From contig JARFPM010000003.1 of NCBI GenBank assembly GCA_030444405.1, forward strand, positions 1-64,000: a DNA stretch of 64,000 nucleotides, written 5' to 3'. Below are positions 52,487 to 60,224 of this stretch, piece by piece (within the stretch, counting starts at the first letter, position 1; each line of letters begins with the position of its first letter). The notes below the pieces were generated by a model, which did not search any database, was not told the origin of the DNA, and saw nothing but the letters and a program-made list of their open reading frames with translations. A program made the position numbers and the translations under genes. This stretch comes from Nitrospira sp. (GTDB taxonomy: Bacteria > Nitrospirota > Nitrospiria > Nitrospirales > Nitrospiraceae).

Positions 52487-52792
52487 TCAGAGTACGGTGT
52501 CGGTCAGAACCTGCTTAATGATGGCATCTCCAACCGCACGGCCACTGACATCATACGTGCCGCTGTCAAGAGCGCGCCTGATGCGCTCCATATGTTCAGT
52601 TCGCCCGGGATCCGGCTGATTGGCCAGTTCCCGAATCCGTTGAAGTTCCTTCGCTTGGGCGGAAATCTGAACCTCATCCTTACCTACCTTGGTCCGGGCA
52701 GCCGCTTGTCGATTCCCTGAACTCTCGGTTTCCTGGACCCCAAGCAACAGCTTTGCGAGATGATCCACCTTCCCATGACCTGAAATCTGCAT
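52487..52792 (-). CDS. flgM: Anti-sigma-28 factor FlgM
   Basis: FlgM (101 residues) sequesters FliA until the hook is complete. The C-terminal half has the sigma-binding pattern 'VQISAQAKELQRIRELANQPDPGRTEHMERIRRALDSGTYDVSGRAVGDAII'. ATG 52792 is preceded by AAGGAGCGG; the frame to 52828 was trimmed. A sigma-28 promoter sits inside the end of flgJ, consistent with FliA autoregulation. Confidence 0.92.
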   Translation of the reverse strand: MQISGHGKVDHLAKLLLGVQETESSGNRQAAARTKVGKDEVQISAQAKELQRIRELANQPDPGRTEHMERIRRALDSGTYDVSGRAVGDAIIKQVLTDTVL

Positions 52793-52869
52793 GTTACCGC
52801 TCCTTCTCCGGCTCTCTGCTCCCAGCAACTATTCTGAGAGGAGGATGGACTTTACCCCGGTCGAGCTTC

Positions 52870-52897
52870 TTATCGGTTTCTATCCTGAAGAACTTGA
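52870..52897 (-). promoter_or_regulatory. Sigma-28-like promoter of flgM
   Basis: The minus strand reads TCAAGTTC (52890-52897), 12 bases, ACCGATAA (52870-52877). The -35 half and spacing are identical to the HD-GYP promoter, and the -10 differs from GCCGATAA at one base. It overlaps the 3' end of flgJ and lies about 80 bases before the flgM ATG. It probably gives late transcription of flgM-flgN-flgK-flgL-csrA-fliW. Confidence 0.72.
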
Positions 52898-53269
52898 GTG
52901 TTCCGGGAGCGAAGATGAGAAATATTGCTGCGCATACTCCTGGACCATCTTGGCTATGCCTATTCCCCCAGATTCTGCCGCCCGCATCCCGATTTCCTCA
53001 TCATAAAAGGAGTAAAAATAAGCCCCTTGCTTATTCGCGAGGGCGCCTTCTGGAACCGTTTCTCTCATAACCTTCAGTAAATACGAGATAAAATAGGCCT
53101 CAAACTGCCGCCCCACTTCAACCATCTGTTGACGTGCCTCGGCAGCGTTCTGCGATTTTGAGGGATTCACGTGAGGGCCAAGATGACCAGAGCGTGTGGC
53201 CAATCCATCGTCTATGTATAATGGTGAACCTAACTGGGAATAACTTCCATGCTGTTCTATATTACTCAT
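52880..53269 (-). CDS. flgJ: FlgJ-type rod-capping protein without muramidase domain
   Basis: This 129-residue protein corresponds to the N-terminal rod-binding domain of FlgJ: 'VGRQFEAYFISYLLKVMRETVPEGAL', 'SFYDEEIGMRAAESGGIGIAKMVQ'. The C-terminal muramidase domain of enteric FlgJ is missing, as in many other phyla. The ATG at 53269 has only a weak site; a TTG at 53278 is in frame. It lies 17 bases after flgI. Confidence 0.88.
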   Translation of the reverse strand: MSNIEQHGSYSQLGSPLYIDDGLATRSGHLGPHVNPSKSQNAAEARQQMVEVGRQFEAYFISYLLKVMRETVPEGALANKQGAYFYSFYDEEIGMRAAESGGIGIAKMVQEYAQQYFSSSLPEHSSSSG

Positions 53270-53286
53270 AGATATCAATAGCCTAT

Positions 53287-54426
53287 CTAAATTATTTCAA
53301 GATTAGCCTGAAGGGCTCCAGCTGACTTAAGCGCTGAAAGTATTGCCACCAGGTCCCGCGGCGTTACTCCCACTGCATTGAGAGCCCGCACAACCTCCCC
53401 TAAGGTCACTGTTTCATCCACCACCATGAGCCGCGATTCCTGCTCCTTTACCTCGGTCTGCACATCCGGCGTGACGGTGGTCTGTCCCGCGGAAGATCCG
53501 ATGAGCGGCGCCACTGGCTGCGATACGTTCAGCGTGTTTTTCACCGAGATCGTGAGATTACCGTGAGAGATCGCGCATGTGGAAATTCGTACATGTTCTC
53601 CCAACACCACTGTTCCAGTCCGCTCATTGACGACGACCTTGGCCACAGAATCGACGGCCACATCCAGCCCTTCGATCGAGGCGACGTATTCGACGACTCG
53701 GCCATGGAACGCTGGTGGAATTGTCGCTCTAACATAGCCGGCGTTGACGGCTACAGCGCTTCCTTTCCCAAACGCACTCTCAATCGCTTCGGCTGTCCGG
53801 ATGGAGGTGGTGAAATCAGGCTGCCGAAGAAGAACGGAAACGGTTTCCCAGGAATCGATATCGACAAGAAGTTCCTTTTCGATGATGGCCCCGCCAGGAA
53901 CCGTACCGGCCGCCTGATGATTCTTGGCCACCGTCGCTCCTCCGGCTCCTCCTGTCCCGCCGAGAAAACCACCAATCGAGACCGGTCCCTGCGCAACGGC
54001 GAACACTTGCTGATTGGCTGCTTTCAAAGGCGTGAGCAAGAGCGTGCCACCTTGCAGACTCTTGGCATTGGCCATCGACGATACAACCGCATCCAGAGTC
54101 ATACCAGGCTTCGAGAACGGAGGAAGTTTTGCCGTCACCATCACTGAAGCGATGTTTCTAGTCAGTAACTGGATGGGATCGATCACCAGATTCACGCCCA
54201 TCTTGTTCAGCATAGACATCATCGCCTGAATCGTGAATTGTCCGCCGATCACTCGATCGCCGGTGCTGTCCAGCCCCACCACCAACCCGTAGCCGATGAG
54301 TTGGTTTTCACGCACGCCCTCGATCGCACCGATATCTTTGATCCTCACGGCATCGGCAGTCAAAGGAGAGAGGAAGATGATGGTCAATGCCAGTGTACAA
54401 ATCAGCCCTAACGATTTTGGCACCAT
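53287..54426 (-). CDS. flgI: Flagellar P-ring protein FlgI
   Basis: FlgI (379 residues) forms the periplasmic P ring. A Sec signal peptide (about 1-27, 'LGLICTLALTIIFLSPLTADA') precedes 'VRIKDIGAIEGVRENQLIGYGLVVGLDSTGD', the family hallmark, and 'PDVQTEVKEQESRLMVVDETVTLGEVVRALNAVGVTPRDL' near the end. ATG 54426 gives a proper signal peptide and has GAGG upstream; 54444 is an alternative. Confidence 0.96.
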   Translation of the reverse strand: MVPKSLGLICTLALTIIFLSPLTADAVRIKDIGAIEGVRENQLIGYGLVVGLDSTGDRVIGGQFTIQAMMSMLNKMGVNLVIDPIQLLTRNIASVMVTAKLPPFSKPGMTLDAVVSSMANAKSLQGGTLLLTPLKAANQQVFAVAQGPVSIGGFLGGTGGAGGATVAKNHQAAGTVPGGAIIEKELLVDIDSWETVSVLLRQPDFTTSIRTAEAIESAFGKGSAVAVNAGYVRATIPPAFHGRVVEYVASIEGLDVAVDSVAKVVVNERTGTVVLGEHVRISTCAISHGNLTISVKNTLNVSQPVAPLIGSSAGQTTVTPDVQTEVKEQESRLMVVDETVTLGEVVRALNAVGVTPRDLVAILSALKSAGALQANLEII

Positions 54427-54448
54427 GCGCTGTTTGCCCTCCATTGAG

Positions 54449-54715
54449 CTACGAACGCTTCAAACTCGAGGACTGTGCTTTTCGGCCGAGTATGATACGT
54501 GACAGCCATCCCTGTTCTGACGCCGCCTCTTTGGGAACCGCACGCTGCGGATCATCGATCGATTGTAATCGTGTCCGACTCGGAGCAAGAGGAGGCAAGG
54601 AGTCAGCCCGCCGGACGACGCCGCTCCTGACCATCATCTGCAACGAGTGTAGATTCACCACGCGTCGCCGGGGGAGCATTTTCCTTGTCGTCTTGTGTCT
54701 CATCGGAGCCAGCAT
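54449..54715 (-). CDS. Possible small protein between flgH and flgI
   Basis: ATG 54715 has a GGAGG site at ideal spacing (54722-54726), begins 15 bases after the flgH stop, and the frame encodes 88 residues ending 23 bases before flgI. The protein is basic at both ends ('MLAPMRHKTTRKMLPRRR', 'RIILGRKAQSSSLKRS') and has no domain I recognise. A GTG-started frame in the same stretch codes for 40 residues ('SHAGSDETQDDKENAPP') and is an alternative. The strong site favours real translation, but function is unknown. Confidence 0.45.
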   Translation of the reverse strand: MLAPMRHKTTRKMLPRRRVVNLHSLQMMVRSGVVRRADSLPPLAPSRTRLQSIDDPQRAVPKEAASEQGWLSRIILGRKAQSSSLKRS

Positions 54716-54729
54716 GGGACACCTCCACA

Positions 54730-55533
54730 TCAGAAGGGGTAGATCCAATCGAGAATTCGGATAAACCATCCTGGTCGCTGCACATCGTCTAGCACGCCCA
54801 GGCCGGAATATTCTATTTTGGCATCTGCAATGGCAGTCGAGGGGACAGTATTCTTCGTATCGACGTCTACTCGACGCACGATCCCACCGATAGCCATCAG
54901 CTGTTTTTCACTGTTGACGGTAACTTCGCGCCGCCCTTCGATACGAAGGTCCCCGTTCGGCAGCACTTCGGTCACAATCGTGGAGATCGTACCCGTCAGC
55001 GTACCTTCACGGTTGGTCGAGCCCTTTCCGTCGAATTTGTTACTAGCACTCCCGTCAATCGCCATTCCACGGCGAGCTTCATCACTGAATCTGATTCCTG
55101 GTATTCCGATATAACCCATAGCTGTTCCGGCAAGGAAGTTCTTAATCGTTGATTGACGCTGGACAGCCGTATCGGCCGACTTCGACCCTTTATGGTTTTC
55201 AACGATCTTGACCGTTAGAATATCGCCGACACGCATGGCGCGGAGGTCTTCATAGAGATAGGACCGCCCATTTTCTTCCTGCCACAGTGACCCTATGGTT
55301 TTCGGCGGAGGCAAAGGGGAGACGGCGACTTTGCTCGAAACATTCGGCGGAGTCGAACATGCCTGAAGAAGCAGCACGACAGCGGTATAGAACCCGATTG
55401 ACGTTCGTAGAAGGATCCGGCCAACGTGCCTGAGTCTGAACGGGCGTTTCTCGTAGGCCTTTGCCCGAACCAACTCCTCACTCTTTTCGGAGCCGATGCT
55501 ATCAATAGCTGAAATTGTCCGTATAGTGCTCAC
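54730..55533 (-). CDS. flgH: Flagellar L-ring lipoprotein FlgH
   Basis: FlgH forms the outer-membrane L ring. The 267-residue protein has a lipobox 'LLLQAC' (Cys at about 59), then 'GSLWQEENGRSYLYEDLRAMRVGDILTVKI' and 'GNLRIEG'-like 'GDLRIEGRREVTVNSEKQLMAIGGIVRR'. The stretch before the signal peptide is unusually long (about 35 residues). GTG 55533 is the only reasonable start, with GAGG 12 bases upstream. Confidence 0.93.
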   Translation of the reverse strand: MSTIRTISAIDSIGSEKSEELVRAKAYEKRPFRLRHVGRILLRTSIGFYTAVVLLLQACSTPPNVSSKVAVSPLPPPKTIGSLWQEENGRSYLYEDLRAMRVGDILTVKIVENHKGSKSADTAVQRQSTIKNFLAGTAMGYIGIPGIRFSDEARRGMAIDGSASNKFDGKGSTNREGTLTGTISTIVTEVLPNGDLRIEGRREVTVNSEKQLMAIGGIVRRVDVDTKNTVPSTAIADAKIEYSGLGVLDDVQRPGWFIRILDWIYPF

Positions 55534-55604
55534 GCCAGAATATCCTCACGATGCCCAAAAAGGCCGTCCAGCAATGCCGCAGCAAGCGAAGAGGCGAGGC
55601 GTGC

Positions 55605-55659
55605 GCTTCGGTACGTTGAGCCTCTGACCGAGGCGAGAACGCCGCTGGCCGACGTTCTC
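55605..55659. repeat. Tandem hairpins between flgA and flgH
   Basis: In the 135-base gap, GCTTCGGT (55605-55612) pairs with ACCGAGGC (55627-55634, one G-T pair). GAGAACG (55635-55641) pairs with CGTTCTC (55653-55659). The two stem-loops abut exactly. The GC-rich, paired layout resembles a dispersed intergenic element, but no second copy is evident in this window. Confidence 0.5.
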
Positions 55660-55668
55660 AGCATCGTG

Positions 55669-56469
55669 CTAGAACTCCACCTCAACAAGACTCGGAGCAA
55701 CCACTTTGGCTCTCAGCTCCCTGCCGGAATCCAGATTCGCGACCATGACGGTCTGTCCGATTTGCCCGCTCGACTTCGTCACGCCATAGGCCCGAATCGA
55801 CAGTCCTCCGCGCCGCGCTTCGATGAGGACTCGATCGCCCTTTTTGATCACCAACGGAAGCTTCACGAATGCGGGCCGCAGCGGAGTATCGGGCGGAAGA
55901 GGCCGTGACGCACTCTTTCCTATGACCTCCCCTTGATCTGTAATGAAGGGATGGTTCACCTGGTGAACCCGCATTCCGACAGCCTTGATATCTCCCGCAT
56001 CGATCAGTTCGTCCGCCTTAAGAAAGCGGTTAGCGACGACCGCATCGATCATTGCCGCAATATCGGCCACAACCTGGATGGTCTTCCGAGGTTTCCCGTT
56101 GACCATCGCCTCCACGTGAAAGGCGCGCCGTCCTAGGCCCTCTTCCGTGGGGTTGGGGATGACCTGCAACTCCACCGTCCCACCGGGAATCGTCACTGGA
56201 TCAACGGGTTCCAGGACCGTTACATGCACTGTCTTGACCGTGCGTCTCCACTCGCTCTCCAGATGTTTCTGAATGGCCTTTCTCATCAGATCTGGATTGA
56301 CCTCGCTGACAACCGGTCGCTCCACAACGGTGTCGGCCGCCCGGTGAATCGGACTTCGGGATACCGGTGAGGTCGCGCGAGATTCGCCACTGGGCCCCGC
56401 AATTGCCGCCGTCACGCCGAAGAGTCCGGATGAAAGGAGCATGATCAGGATCGTCAGGAATCCGGACAT
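55669..56469 (-). CDS. flgA: P-ring assembly chaperone FlgA
   Basis: FlgA (266 residues) is a periplasmic chaperone for FlgI. It has a signal peptide (about 1-24) and a C-terminal SAF domain: 'VVANRFLKADELIDAGDIKAVGMRV' and 'LVIKKGDRVLIEARRGGLSIRAYGVTKSSGQIGQTVMVANLDSGRELRAKVV'. AAGGAG precedes the ATG, 10 bases after flgG. Confidence 0.94.
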   Translation of the reverse strand: MSGFLTILIMLLSSGLFGVTAAIAGPSGESRATSPVSRSPIHRAADTVVERPVVSEVNPDLMRKAIQKHLESEWRRTVKTVHVTVLEPVDPVTIPGGTVELQVIPNPTEEGLGRRAFHVEAMVNGKPRKTIQVVADIAAMIDAVVANRFLKADELIDAGDIKAVGMRVHQVNHPFITDQGEVIGKSASRPLPPDTPLRPAFVKLPLVIKKGDRVLIEARRGGLSIRAYGVTKSSGQIGQTVMVANLDSGRELRAKVVAPSLVEVEF

Positions 56470-56479
56470 GAGGTGCTCC

Positions 56480-57271
56480 TTATCGTCTGAGATTATTGGC
56501 GATGGCCATCATTTCATCTGAGGCCTGAATCGTCTTGGAGTTAATCTCGTAACTTCGCTGAGCGATGATCATGTTCACCATTTCTTCGGCAAGATTGACA
56601 TTCGAGCTCTCCAAGAATCCTTGCTGGATCGTGCCGAATCCGGTCGTGAATCCGCCTGTCCCCTGCGTCGGAGGTCCTGACGCGAAGCTGTCAATAAAGA
56701 GATTGTTCCCCATCGCGACCAAGCCGGAAGGATTGTCGAACCGTGTGAGTTGAATCTGGCCGACCTGTGAGGCTTGAGTGACTCCGGGAAGCAAGACCGA
56801 GACCGTGCCGTCTTGACCGATATCCACTTTGAGCGCGCCGGAAGGAATCGTGATGACCGGATTCAGAAGATCGCCGTCCCCCGTCACGAGGTTGCCCACA
56901 TTGTCACGTTTGAATGACCCGTTTCTGGTGTACATGATGGTTCCGTCTGGACGAGACACTTGGAAGAATCCGGAACCGTCGATCGCCAGATCCAGCTCGT
57001 TGTTTGTTTGACGCATATTGCCTTGCAACCATTCTTTCGCCACCGTGGTTGTCCGCACCCCGGCTCCGACCTGGATGCCGACGGGGAATATCCCGACGTT
57101 GGACGCGTTCGTACCGGGGAGTCGGTGAATCTGATAGAGCAAATCTGCAAATTCAGCGCGGCTGCGCTTGAAAGAATTGGTGTTGACGTTGGCAAGGTTA
57201 TGCGCGATTGTGTCGACATTGATCTGCTGAGCCGTCATTCCGGTCGCCGCTGTCCACATAGCCCGAATCAT
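56480..57271 (-). CDS. flgG: Distal rod protein FlgG
   Basis: FlgG (263 residues) builds the distal rod. The ends are typical: 'MIRAMWTAATGMTAQQINVDTIAHNLANVNTNSFKR' and 'LAEEMVNMIIAQRSYEINSKTIQASDEMM'. The middle has 'DLAIDGSGFFQVSRPDGTIMYTRNGSF'. AGGAG precedes the ATG. A 125-base AT-rich, low-complexity gap with a small hairpin (AGTGTT/AACACT) separates it from flgF; no gene is seen there. Confidence 0.97.
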   Translation of the reverse strand: MIRAMWTAATGMTAQQINVDTIAHNLANVNTNSFKRSRAEFADLLYQIHRLPGTNASNVGIFPVGIQVGAGVRTTTVAKEWLQGNMRQTNNELDLAIDGSGFFQVSRPDGTIMYTRNGSFKRDNVGNLVTGDGDLLNPVITIPSGALKVDIGQDGTVSVLLPGVTQASQVGQIQLTRFDNPSGLVAMGNNLFIDSFASGPPTQGTGGFTTGFGTIQQGFLESSNVNLAEEMVNMIIAQRSYEINSKTIQASDEMMAIANNLRR

Positions 57272-57396
57272 AGGATATCTCCTGTGTTGCTCATGGGCAC
57301 ATGAAGAGTTTTTGGTCTTGAGTTGTTAGTGTTGAGTTCAAACCTAACACTCCAAATTCAAAACTCACAGTTCACAACCTTGATGTTCTCCTGCTC

Positions 57397-58167
57397 TTAT
57401 GCCACCCGTCCTACGTCTTGAATCGCGACTTCCGCCATTCGGTCCAGAGTCTGAATCAGCTTTTGCGTCGACTCATAACTGCGCATCCCTTGAATCATCT
57501 TCACCATCTCACCGATGGAATCGACGTTGGATTCTTCGATATGTCCGACTTGGATCTGCGGATTCTTGGCGATTTTGCCTTTGTCAGAGAAAAGAAGCCC
57601 ATCCGATGATTTCTGCGGCATGTCGCCTTCCGGAAATTCCATGATTTTGATTGTCGCCACAGGTCTGTCATCAACTTTGATGTCTCCCTGTGTCGTAATG
57701 TCCAATTTGCCGGGAGGGATCTTGATCTCACCCTTCGTCCCCATCACGGGATAGCCGAGTCCGGTCACCAACCGACGTTGATTATCCAGCGACAGCATGC
57801 CGTTGCGGGTGTACCGAAGCCCTTGAGGCATCTGTACCTCAAGAAACCCTCGCCCTTGAATGGCGATGTCCAACGGATTGCCGGTCAGTCGGATACGACC
57901 CGGCTCAAATGTGGTCTTGATCTGGTGCGGTGCGACAAAAGCGCGCTCAGTTGGTCCAAACGGCCTGGCCATGATCTGTTGGGCCAATCCCACGGTTCGG
58001 CCTCCGGTGGGAACAACCGCTTGGTATCGCGGAAATACGGCTTTGAAGGCCTGCTCGTCCTGCTTGAAACCCGCGGTATTCACGTTGGCCATGTTGTTCG
58101 CGAAGACCTGCATCCGCCGTTCATGGGCCAGTGCTCCGGACAAGATCGGATAGATACCTCGATTCAT
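57397..58167 (-). CDS. flgF: Proximal rod protein FlgF
   Basis: FlgF (256 residues) is a proximal rod subunit: 'GIYPILSGALAHERRMQVFANNMANVNTAGFKQDEQAF', 'LDIAIQGRGFLEVQMPQGLRYTRNG' and 'EMVKMIQGMRSYESTQKLIQTLDRM'. AAAGGAG precedes the ATG. It heads the flgF-flgG-flgA-flgH-flgI-flgJ block and lies just downstream of a near-perfect sigma-54 promoter. Confidence 0.94.
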   Translation of the reverse strand: MNRGIYPILSGALAHERRMQVFANNMANVNTAGFKQDEQAFKAVFPRYQAVVPTGGRTVGLAQQIMARPFGPTERAFVAPHQIKTTFEPGRIRLTGNPLDIAIQGRGFLEVQMPQGLRYTRNGMLSLDNQRRLVTGLGYPVMGTKGEIKIPPGKLDITTQGDIKVDDRPVATIKIMEFPEGDMPQKSSDGLLFSDKGKIAKNPQIQVGHIEESNVDSIGEMVKMIQGMRSYESTQKLIQTLDRMAEVAIQDVGRVA

Positions 58168-58200
58168 ACCGCCGACTCCTTTTGCTGTTGAGAGAGGGAC

Positions 58201-58217
58201 AGCAACCCTTGTGCCAG
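58201..58217 (-). promoter_or_regulatory. Sigma-54 (RpoN) promoter of the flgF operon
   Basis: The minus strand reads CTGGCACAAGGGTTGCT, which matches YTGGCACRN4TTGCW at every consensus position, with GG (-24) and GC (-12) at the correct distance. The predicted start lies about 23 bases before the flgF ATG. It implies RpoN and an enhancer-binding regulator outside this window. The rest of 58168-58367 shows no gene. Confidence 0.82.
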
Positions 58218-58367
58218 GCTCGTTCCGAGCCGAGATTGCTTTGTACAGGATTCGAACTCAGCCAAATGCAGGTATGAACCAACATTCGAGGCGAAGCAAC
58301 AGGTCGGCGTTTGATCGACCCGCCATGGCGCGAGGGTGGATTCTACCTACTGAGGTGAAAAATATTC

Positions 58368-59258
58368 CTAGCGGTGACTGGTGAGGGAAGCCTGATGTCG
58401 ACTGGGAATCGACGAGAGGATATTTGCCTCGTGTCGTGTCGACCATGACTGTGGAGCATCCAGGATCAGCGTGTTTCCCTCTTGGCTTGGCCAACCCTTT
58501 TCCAAGACTTCCGCAGCAGCGTCGAGGAGTGATTCGGCTGTAGCGCCATGTTGCGGCCCCACGATTCCCCCGATCCGGCAGGAAATCAGCAATTCCTGGC
58601 CCTCGATCAACAGTGGGAGTGCTATGGCATTCTGGATTTTTTCGGCGATCAATCGGGCCTCGTCCGGTGATTCAAGATTGTCGGCGATCACGGCGAAGGT
58701 GTATTCGTCCAAGCGCGCCACCACGTCGTGAGGTCGCAATGCGCTCTTGATGCGGGCAGCTTGGACTCGCACGACCAGCGTCATACTTGGTGCGGCTGGG
58801 GACGTCGACAGCGGGCAGAATTGTTCCAAGGCGCACACCAGGACAGCGACGTTCCGCATGGTACTCTCGGCTCTACTCAATGCTTGCCCGAGCAAGACAA
58901 GATAGAGTCGCCTCGTAGGCAGGCCGGTGACGCTGTCATACGCCGAGATCGAACTCCCCTGCTTGCGCCGTGCGAGGTCCGGACCACATGGCCAACACAA
59001 GAGTCCCGCCACCCCGAATCCGGCAGCGATGAATAGACCCATCCATCCGACGACAAGCCGTACGGAGAAGACTTCGGCCATGCTCGCAGCACCGGCCGGT
59101 ATCGCCTCCACCCACATCATGCTTGCGCCGCAAACCGTTGCTGAGGCACACCACCATGCAAGAGATCGATGTCGCGATCGCGAGAACCCGTGGTGTGATA
59201 CCTTCAAGTACATTGTCTTGATTGCTGATGGAGGGCCTGACTTGAATTCGGAATACAC
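58368..59258 (-). CDS. Membrane-anchored degenerate GGDEF protein with intact I-site
   Basis: The 296-residue protein has two membrane segments (about 33-55 and 65-88) and a GGDEF fold beginning 'YDSVTGLPTRRLY'. The active-site loop reads DEYTF (about 184) instead of GGDEF, so cyclase activity is unlikely. The I-site RxxD is kept as RPHD exactly five residues upstream. It is probably a c-di-GMP sensor at the membrane. The start is uncertain: GTG 59258 or ATG 59213, neither with a good ribosome binding site. A sigma-28-like box lies about 85-155 bases upstream. Confidence 0.78.
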   Translation of the reverse strand: MYSEFKSGPPSAIKTMYLKVSHHGFSRSRHRSLAWWCASATVCGASMMWVEAIPAGAASMAEVFSVRLVVGWMGLFIAAGFGVAGLLCWPCGPDLARRKQGSSISAYDSVTGLPTRRLYLVLLGQALSRAESTMRNVAVLVCALEQFCPLSTSPAAPSMTLVVRVQAARIKSALRPHDVVARLDEYTFAVIADNLESPDEARLIAEKIQNAIALPLLIEGQELLISCRIGGIVGPQHGATAESLLDAAAEVLEKGWPSQEGNTLILDAPQSWSTRHEANILSSIPSRHQASLTSHR

Positions 59259-59341
59259 CGGGACTCGGTCAACAATCCCACCTGATGCGATGGATTCACA
59301 CTCGATCCACTAGGCACTCGTCGAAGATCACGTCCGGAGAG

Positions 59342-59369
59342 GTATCGGTTTCTCTGACTCAGAACTGAA
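59342..59369 (-). promoter_or_regulatory. Weak sigma-28-like promoter of the membrane GGDEF gene
   Basis: The minus strand reads TTCAGTTC (59362-59369), 12 bases, ACCGATAC (59342-59349). Spacing matches the flgM box, with six of eight positions in each half. It lies in the fliA-GGDEF gap and would link this receptor to FliA. The match is weaker than at fliC. Confidence 0.45.
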
Positions 59370-59449
59370 GGCGGGCAATCGCAACACATCCCGCATTGCA
59401 CCACAACGAATACCAATGAGCAGCCGACTCAGTCGGTTGGCCAACTCGA

Positions 59450-60211
59450 TCAATTCGGTCTTTGCAAGTGTGCCTTGAGCCGGATGATGGCCTTGGTATG
59501 GATTTGGCAGACCCGCGACTCAGTGACTTTCAGCACCTCTCCGATTTCCTTCATCGTGAGCTCCTCGTAGTAATACAACGTCAGGACGAGCCGTTCTTTT
59601 TCCGGCAACATTTGAATAGCCTCGGCGATCAATTCACGTTCCCGCTCATTGACCAATGAAGAAAGGGGATCAGGCGTGTGCGTATCGGCCAACATCTTCA
59701 CCACTTTGTGCCCGTCCGGTTCATGAAGGCTCAAATCGTCTACACTGATCATCACCGCCCCTCTGGCCCGCGTAATGAAATCATCCAGCTCTTCAAGAGA
59801 CATCTTCAGTTCTGCCGCTACCTCTTCATCCTGCGCCGGTCGACCGAGTCGACTCATGAGCGCCGTGTGAGTCTTTTGGAGCAGACCGATCCGTTCATGG
59901 ACCGATCGTGGGATCCAATCCATCGAACGAATCTCATCGAGCATGGCTCCACGGATTCTGAACTCCGCATACGTCTTGAACTTCGCTTCTCGTGTCGGAT
60001 CATACTTGTCCATGGCATCCATGAGTCCGATGGTGCCGACCGAAATCAGATCCTCTGCGTCCAAGTACGCCGGGAGGCGGAAGGCCAGCCGGTGAGCCAT
60101 CGCGCGAATGACATGGGCAAACTCCTTGATAAGTTGTTCGCGTCTGACTCCCTGGGCCGAAAAGGATTTCCGCTCATGTGGTGAGGCTATCTTGCTCATG
60201 GAGCTTCCCAT
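59450..60211 (-). CDS. fliA: Flagellar sigma factor FliA (sigma-28)
   Basis: FliA (253 residues) is the RNA polymerase sigma factor for late flagellar genes. Region 2 has 'YLDAEDLISVGTIGLMDAMDKYDPTREAKFKTYAEFRIRGAMLDEIRSMDWIPRSV'. Region 4 has 'LTLYYYEELTMKEIGEVLKVTESRVCQIHTKAI'. It lies 13 bases after flhG. A second in-frame ATG at 60199, with GGGAA upstream, may be the true start. Confidence 0.96.
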   Translation of the reverse strand: MGSSMSKIASPHERKSFSAQGVRREQLIKEFAHVIRAMAHRLAFRLPAYLDAEDLISVGTIGLMDAMDKYDPTREAKFKTYAEFRIRGAMLDEIRSMDWIPRSVHERIGLLQKTHTALMSRLGRPAQDEEVAAELKMSLEELDDFITRARGAVMISVDDLSLHEPDGHKVVKMLADTHTPDPLSSLVNERERELIAEAIQMLPEKERLVLTLYYYEELTMKEIGEVLKVTESRVCQIHTKAIIRLKAHLQRPN

Positions 60212-60224
60212 ATACGATCGTTTT

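Noticed and set aside
54603-54785. Alternative small ORF overlapping the flgH end
   Set aside because: It starts inside flgH and its better internal start is a GTG. The ATG frame at 54715 has the ideal spacing, so only that one was listed, with caution.
57272-57396. Possible promoter or small gene between flgG and flgF
   Set aside because: The stretch is AT-rich and low in complexity, with no sigma-28 or sigma-54 match and no coding frame of note.
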